A stretch of DNA of 10,752 bases, from assembly GCA_028565635.1 (NCBI GenBank), contig JAOXYB010060346.1:1-10752 (forward strand), read 5' to 3'. Source of the stretch: Phoronis ovalis. Taxonomy: Eukaryota > Phoronida > Phoronidae. This document shows positions 1-7,200 of the stretch, piece by piece. Positions within the stretch are counted from its first letter, which is position 1, and each line of letters opens with the position of its first letter. The position numbers were made by a program, and so were the translations under genes. Below the pieces are notes generated by a model that saw only the letters and a list, made by a program, of their open reading frames with translations, was not told where the DNA came from and ran no database searches.

Positions 1-384
1 TGAATATGACGCGGCGGCGGACGCGGCGGTTGCAGGGTAAATCCAAAGTACCTCCAGCCTACTGCTGGGGGTACAATTAATATTATGAAATATGAAACTG
101 CAAATGTTTCACATGTTTATGAACAAACATGAATTTTAATATTCGAACCAATGAAAATTAGTTCTACTTTAAAATATGCGTTATAAGTTAATTTTTCAGA
201 CACAGTTGCTTTTGAGACTACAGCAAAATATGTCAACTCTTTTCCACACATTTATATTCAGTACACAGTAACTATCTTTCTGAATATTGGTATTCTTCAG
301 ATAGATGATGTAATAACATAAGGCAATTTATGAAGGAGACTGCATGAGGCAATGCATACGTAACTAGAATGCAACTTAATAGAA
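1..384. other. intergenic, GC-rich island at the left edge
   Basis: Bases 10-30 are nearly all G and C (GCGGCGGCGGACGCGG-type), unlike the surrounding AT-rich DNA. An imperfect hairpin follows (TACCTCCAGC 49-58 against GCTGGGGGTA 64-73). The rest of the stretch shows no long open frame or recognisable element. Confidence 0.4.
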
Positions 385-625
385 CTCAGACCTCTGCTAG
401 GTCATTGATCTTGATACTAACCGGATCTTTCTAGATAATATCCGGAATCAGATGCGGATCTTCATCGAAATTTGTCCTTGTGTTACACCAACTCATCCAT
501 CAAGTTTTGTCCAAATTGTGTCCATGTGAGATAGCTAGTTAACAAACAAAGATACAGATAGAAGGACAGGGGTGAATACATAACCCCTGCACCATCATCT
601 GGTGGCAGAGGTAATGAGGCGAATG
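385..625 (+). mobile_element. probable degenerate 3' tail of an RTE-type non-LTR retrotransposon
   Basis: In order, the plus strand reads: a phrase resembling the usual 'TTTCATCxAAATTxGTCC' (ATCATCGAAATTTGTCC-like, repeated as AAGTTTTGTCCAAATTGTG), then AACAAACAAAGATACAGATAGA, then GAATACATAACCCC, then GGTGGCAGAGGTAATGAG. Many invertebrate RTE-family elements and their SINE partners end in the same order: an AACAAACA/ACAGACAGA run, ACATAACCTCC and GGCGGAGGTAAT. A 7-bp hairpin (CAGGGGT 567-573 with ACCCCTG 583-589) fits a structured 3' end. No reverse transcriptase coding remains. The borders are approximate and the family call is from memory. Confidence 0.42.
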
Positions 626-638
626 GTGAGTGAATACA

Positions 639-644
639 TTTATT
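639..644 (-). promoter_or_regulatory. second candidate poly(A) signal AATAAA
   Basis: A second AATAAA on the minus strand, about 425 bases after the stop. It lies close to the end of the putative retrotransposon tail, so it may be unrelated to VPS13B. Confidence 0.25.
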
Positions 645-808
645 TACTAGTTAAAAACACCAACAACTGGTTAGGTTTCAAATATACAGGGTCAGCCTAC
701 AACAATACTGCTGAGCTTTCACAACCGGTTGTGTACACCAAGCATATGCCATATATGAGAATTGAGGTACAAGAGTGTTTCATTTCACTTTGTTATTTAT
801 ATTTACAT

Positions 809-814
809 TTTATT
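809..814 (-). promoter_or_regulatory. candidate poly(A) signal AATAAA
   Basis: AATAAA on the minus strand about 255 bases after the VPS13B stop. It is the first canonical hexamer reached after the stop. The sequence is AT-rich, so a chance match is possible. Confidence 0.5.
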
Positions 815-878
815 TGTCACTGGAGTAGAAACGAATTATAACATAAACAAGGTAGTTAACAAAAGCTGGAAACAATTC

Positions 879-898
879 CTGGAATAATATTATTCCAG
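879..898. repeat. 20-bp perfect palindrome
   Basis: CTGGAATAATATTATTCCAG reads the same on both strands. It lies in the VPS13B 3' UTR, where as RNA it could form a hairpin of up to eight pairs. No family is recognised. Confidence 0.75.
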
Positions 899-1067
899 AT
901 ATTCAAATACTTAATAATTAAATTAGATCTACCAATATGAAATACTGGTAGTGTTCAAAATGAAATGCCAAAGGCTAGTGTCTCACAGCTAGCAAATATC
1001 CGCACTCTGCTGCATCTAACATGCACAAATACTTGACAATGAAGGAAACTTGAAAAAAAAAAACCAT

Positions 1068-1289
1068 TTACACACTAAAACCCTTTCCCAAATCTTTCCT
1101 CTTTGCTGCTTGATACGTAGCAAGAAATAACAGTCTGTTCTCTTCACTTATGTCACCGAATTCCTGCACATTTGTTAGGATATTTATTGGCTCTGAGCCT
1201 ACACTGTCACTGGATGCATCTTGTTGAGCATAGAAATTACTGGTCTTATCTACAAACTCAGCAACACGTTGTTTGGCAATACCGTCAGC
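1068..1289 (-). CDS. VPS13B: VPS13B last exon: C-terminal tail and stop (residues 1212-1284)
   Basis: The acceptor is CTCCACTTTTCAG|GCTGAC and the stop is TAA at 1068-1070. ADGIAKQRVAEFVDKTS corresponds to the vertebrate helix around YNRLVDYITKTS. The end, TYQAAKRKDLGKGFSV, matches the vertebrate basic tail ending KNKALRKGFP, so the true C-terminus is present. Compared with vertebrates, the sequence just before ADGI is a few residues shorter. I looked for a missing small exon in the 1290-1652 intron and found none. The middle (QQDASSDSVGSEPIN) is acidic and poorly conserved. Confidence 0.87.
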   Translation of the reverse strand, partial: ADGIAKQRVAEFVDKTSNFYAQQDASSDSVGSEPINILTNVQEFGDISEENRLLFLATYQAAKRKDLGKGFSV

Positions 1290-4200
1290 CTGAAAAGTGG
1301 AGCAAGCAGATGAAAATAATAATTATTTTATATCATTTTCAAAGGAAGTACTTCATTTATTATACCGTAGTTTATAAAACAGAATCCATGTTAATTTCTC
1401 CTTTTCAGCAGCTCACTGTTTAATACTTCAGTTAGCCGTTACATAGTTTTGGCGATAGGTGCCGCAAGGGAAATTTGTTTATAAATTTGTTTATAAAGCA
1501 ATATAAATCTGTTTATAGGATACATTCCTACATGGGAAAACACACTCTCATTAACTGACGAGCATTAGAATATGTGAAAAAACATAATTTTTTGCTATCA
1601 TACTTGTTTTTCTTGAGTGAATGAACACAGTATATTTATAAACAAATCATACTTGTTTTTCTTGAGCAGCTTTTGTAATTTGCAGAGTTCCTTTATATGT
1701 TGATTTGCAGTTAATTTCTGACACGGCTAGTGCTTGCTGCTGTGTGTCTTCCGTGGAGCTGACCACAAACAACAACTGAGATGTTAATAATAACATGACA
1801 TCCACGGACTGGCTTGTCTGAGGAGAGATTTGTGAAGCTGGTATTGACAAAAGAAATTCTGTATTCGGAAGTGATGGTAGCATTTTCCTACAAAAGCAAT
1901 TCATATCCTCATAATTATTATTATGATAAAATTTGATTTCAGGAAGTATTTTAAGAGAATTAATGAAACAAAATGATTATACTTCAAACATAAATTAAAG
2001 TCAATAGCTGAATCACACCTTTTAGCATTGATAGTTTTTGGTTATTTCACATTCATCAGTTAAAAGGTGTGATTCAGTTTATTGTCTTACTAGTAATTGA
2101 TAATTATAAATGTATGGCATTGTAACAATATCTAGGTCAATATTACTATTAATTGTACACATTGTTGTATAGCAATGAGATATTACTTAACCCACCCTGC
2201 CAACCTCTTAATTTATAATGTAAGCAGAATGCCTTTTACTTTAAATTCAAAACATCAAACACATCTGATTTACAATAATTACAACAATTTTCCATTTTCA
2301 GTTGTTGCTTTCTTTTTCAATGTGACTGCTTGATGAGACTCACCACACGAACTTGAGATTCGAGTTGGCCTGTTCTGTGATATCTATTACTATGTCTGGA
2401 TATTTCCTTGTTGGCATTTTACTGAGACCAGTGCTGCGGAGGAGACCTTAAAAGCACCAAATCCAGTTAATATAAGTGTTCAGTGATCCACCCAACTAAA
2501 GTATCAAACTACATGTCATTGATTTAGACTTGCAAGAAAACAAGCTAAATCATATGATAAAAGCTGTCTTTATAATATAATTTATGAGAAAAACAATGAC
2601 TGTGGTTAATATATGCGAAAAGCTGATTGTAATTTTTCAAACGTGATTAGAAATTGATTACAATACAAAATTAGAATAGAATGTAATTTAAAACTCTTAA
2701 ACGTTAGGGGATTATATTTATGATACACATTACTGCTGAATGATACAATACAAAATACAATGAGGGTGCTGCCAGGAAAAAGTGATGTGTTTTCAGTTAA
2801 AACATTTCATTTTAGATATAATTATGTTGGTACCATTTACAATTTGTAATAGAATTGTGCTATAATAAGATATTATAGCTGACACGTATGCATGCCCTTC
2901 GTGTTAGACCAAACAATGGTACAAGTTTTCTGCTGCAAACATAATTATCATGTAAACTTACCTTGTCCTGTCTGGGAGACAAATTCAGCAGCTCCACCTA
3001 TTGGCTTGGTAACAATGCCCATTAAACCTTTGCCTACTCCTGTTGCCACACCAGTCGCTCTCTGAACAGGAGAAGACACAGTTTCACTTTGAAGACTTTG
3101 AATTGGCTGATCAGCTAAGCCAGCAATAGCACCTTCAATACAAACAAATCCATGTAAAGTGCTCTAGATAGGATGTGCATGTACGCAAATAGCATAACAG
3201 CCAAGAAAAAAATGTATAAGCATTAAATGAATTCTACATTTTGAATATTAATACCACCTATTATTAAGACAGCAAATGCAGTTTAGCCACCTGGCTATAA
3301 TATTTAGTTATAATAGTTTCAGAAAAATTTATATAAGTTTGAGAGCAAGAGTGAATGTACATCACATATATTATAATTATAAGAAATAGCTTAAAGCTAG
3401 TTTAGACCTGGCTTTGTAGTTGTATAATAAAACATCATCAATAACAAAATATATAAGAAAATTTCCATAACTTCTTCCACACTACCACACTACCACATTC
3501 CTAATTAAAATCTTACTTATCAATACCTAACACACTAATTCCAAATCCTGTTAATCCTTGCTTAATTCCCTGAGATAGCTTTTCTGGCTTTTGCCTGCGT
3601 GATTCTTCCTGTCTTTCAAGATGATCCGAATCCAGCGACAGTCTGTCCATATTACGAGATACACTGGTTGCAAAGTTAGTGATGGAATGAAGAGTTCCTA
3701 TAAACATAGCACACAAATTTGTTGCTTGATTTTAACACACCATTGTTGCAACTGGGTTTAGTCAAAAATCATCACGCAGCAGCAAAGGATCAGTTTTACA
3801 TCTAAATCTATTCATTGAAAACAAAATTATAATTTAACATGTGATTTGTTGTTAATAAATATTGACTTATAATAATTTTAAGTATGGAATCATACAACGG
3901 ATGCTTCAGATAAAAAGAAAATTAGATTATAATTTTAATTAAAAAGAAATAAGGCCAAAATGTCCGTGTACACATACCTGCAGAGATGTTAGTTACCAGT
4001 GATGTCATTCCTTGAGAAATGCCAGATACAAATGCTCCCGGACCTTGGGTGAGCCCACTGTATGGCATGCGGAACAAGTCAGCAACTCCAGTTCCAATAT
4101 TTCTTACAAGACTGGTTGGATTTCCAAGGATTTCCAAAGAGCCTACAACCCATCCTAATCAAAAAAGGAAGGCATTGAGCAATATCAATTTTCAATTGGA

Positions 4201-7200
4201 ATTAATATACAGCATTAGAATCAGTCTGCAAGTCTCCACAAACAAACAGTGATATAAACAGATTTCATGTTAAAAGTCAAACACATTTTAAAGACTGGAA
4301 ATACAAAAAAAAAATCACTTTTATTTGACTATGACCTTCTTTGTTACTTTTTATAATCAAAATGAAGAGATAGACATGCAAAAGTATACACTTTTGCAAA
4401 GGTTATACTTTAATGTTGATGAACCCAAAGGAAAAAAGTGGAAAATTATTGTCATGATCTGATTAGCATCCATTTTGGGGAAAAATGTGTTTTTCGAATT
4501 TTAATTTTCGAAAGATATATATGTATAGCTCATTTAAGCAGAGTTTCAAGTTTGGAGATGCAGGGGTTTTTGACTTGAAAACTAAAATTTGAAAAACTCA
4601 ATTTTTTCACAAAAATGGCCTTTATTAGATCATATGACCAAATTCAAACTATTTTGCCTCGTGATTTGTGAAGTTTAGAGTATTAAGTTTTTAGAAAATT
4701 AATGTATGCTTTCCTTCTATATCTGTCTATCTCTTCATTTTAATTACTAAAACATACTAGGTTGAAATGTATAACCTCTTTGTATTTCAGATACTTGTAG
4801 CACCTACACACCTGCTCTATATAGTGCTCCAGTAGCGAAGTGCATGGTCAGTTCTCTGGTAAGATGGTGTGATGATGTCAACAGATTCTCTAGTTGAAAT
4901 CTGCCAAAGTTCAGCGGAGCATGATCAGTAGCAATAAACATCTTCAAAGATGCATGGACACTCAATAATAATTGCATCTCTTCTATTATAAGATACTTCA
5001 ATTTAAGTGGCTTATGTAGAGATTTTGACAAAATTTTCACTGTTCTAGGGAGTTTTCTCCCTTTGTCTTTTGTTTTAGTTTTAGCAGACAGTTCTATGGG
5101 AACTAGACATTCCATCTTCTTCAACATGTCATAAATAAATGCATCTTCCACATACAACGAAATTGGTTGAGTTTGAACTTTAATACCTTCAATCTGATAA
5201 CCTTTCAAAGCTATGTCGAAACAAAGAAGACTCTGACCTTTAATTACAGATAATCTCTCCGCAAAAAATGGAGGAGCCAAATCTATAATATTCGGCGTTA
5301 CAACACCTGGTTGTTTCAGTAGCATAACGGGGAAGTCATAGTTTTCTTGGCCATAAAGTTGATTATCTATCTGAAAATCACCAATACATAACACAAGTTC
5401 TGCTTGGCATCCCTCTTCATTTTCTTCACTGTTGATTGGATAATGAGAAAATATAACATGATCAGCAGTCAGGCGCAACATTTCCCTAATTTGATTAATA
5501 ACTGAACTTTCATCCTGCAAAACACAACTCATGTGCTTGAATAGCAAGTCCACAGTCAATTTAATAGGATTATTTGTTGTTGATTTTGAATTTTCCTTGA
5601 CCAAAATATCTGATAAAGGTAATCTTTCCATGTCTTCATAAAATTCTCTCTGTGCTGTAGTTCCAGGTGTTTCTTTCTCTGGTGTAGTACGGGGAGTTTC
5701 AATTATTACTGAGGTCTCTTTTCCTTTTATTCGATTACGGATTTCTTTAGCAGATATCTCCGCTCGATTCACTGGATCAATCACTACATGTTTAATTCCT
5801 TTGATGCTTTTAAATTGAATGTGTACATCCATTGCAGCTGGTATATGTACAAAGAGATTGTGTTTAGAACATGTATCAATGCCTACACTCCATGCATGTT
5901 TTGCTACCTGGCCCGCCAAAGCCAAATGGAACTTAGGTTTTGTGGAGCTGCTTAGCTCAGTGAAGTCATCAGATGTCTGAGGAAAAGAATAACTGACTTG
6001 GCTATGTGCAAAAACAGTTGGTAATGTAGTAATAAGCTCAACTTCTTCTTGAACAATCGTATCTAAAAGTATTAATTAATAGCAAATTAAACATGTTTTA
6101 CTACAGACCATGGCCTATATTTTAATGTACAATAGTGTAGAATAGAATAGAGGTAAATGATGTGATAGCTGCTTTGCAATATTTCAGACATTACAACCTA
6201 TAAGACACTGTTTAACACTACATTGGTTTTGTCCAATATTTTATTGCTTGAAGCAAATTTACATTCTTTATCAGTGTCATATTTTTGATAAAAGTTGATA
6301 ATCATATTACACATAAAAACATCTATAACATATTGCACAATTCCTTGTTGCCTCTGTATGTGCACATGTGCACAATTTTCAAATAGTTACCTGGATCTCC
6401 ATCTGTTAACCTTGTCTGTCCGTAGTTTAATGGGAAGGAGCAATTGTTGACTATTATCATATCAGGTTTCAAGTCCTCACTAACTACCATGTATGATATT
6501 CCATCTATGTCGTGCACTGACATTACACAAGGCAAAGAAGACATGCATCCATTTTTTTTTACTGGAATGGTAAATGTACATCTTGACAGGCCCTCAGATA
6601 TTCTTATTCGTACAGGACAACTCCATATCTCAGCCATGTTAGGACTAGCATTGGCAGCCATATTTTCATTTGTATGATGAGAGTCACCAGGTTCAACCGA
6701 AGTAGCAGGCAAGCTAGAATCACTAGTACTACTATCAGCTACAATTTCAGAATTGTATTTTATGGAAGAACTGTTATATTCTACCAGCAATTGTCTCCTC
6801 GCGGAACTGTGCTGTTTATCTTTTGAAGTTTTAGTTTTGTCTGCATGTTCATTCAATTTAAATTTTGTATATTGCACCATAGTTCCATCCACTTTAAAAT
6901 CAGATGTATGTGATGTGCCACTCTTCTCTTTATCTTTAATAGGTAAGCACCAGAAAGGGAATGGTACGTACTCATCTTGATGTAATTTGTTTGATGATGA
7001 CATAGTCGTAATTATTTTTAATTCATTATGAAAGCACTCCTCTACAGTTAGCTGAAACAAACATATTTTCTTAGATAACTATTTCAAACATTAAATCTTT
7101 TCAAATGCTGCCACAAATGCAATTAGTGCCATGGTATATCACAAAAGAAACTCTTCAGTGTGTACTAACAGAAGATGGCCAAATACATGATTTGTAGAGC

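Larger units (their letters stand above)
809..1067 (-). other. probable VPS13B 3' UTR
   Basis: This is the sequence after the stop codon, read on the minus strand, as far as the first AATAAA. It includes a run of 11 T (A on the plus strand, 1053-1063) starting four bases after the stop, and the 20-bp palindrome at 879-898. The end is inferred from the poly(A) hexamer only; the next hexamer at 639-644 would give a longer UTR. Confidence 0.5.

Noticed and set aside
421-445. CCGGAT/ATCCGG inverted repeat as a separate element
   Set aside because: Only six bases per arm, and it lies within the probable retrotransposon tail.
602-841. Plus-strand open frame of 79 codons
   Set aside because: Starts in the retrotransposon-like tail and runs into the VPS13B 3' flank; no recognisable domain.
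1053-1063. Run of 11 A as a processed-pseudogene tail
   Set aside because: The gene next to it has introns and is intact; the run is just after its stop codon and is simple sequence.
1172-1423. Plus-strand open frame of 83 codons
   Set aside because: Overlaps the last exon in antisense and the repeat-rich intron; composition is not protein-like.
4019-4252. Plus-strand open frame opposite exon 8
   Set aside because: Antisense shadow of the most conserved VPS13B exon, running into intron sequence.
6444-6980. Plus-strand open frames opposite exon 6
   Set aside because: They lie antisense to a well-supported conserved exon and show no similarity of their own.
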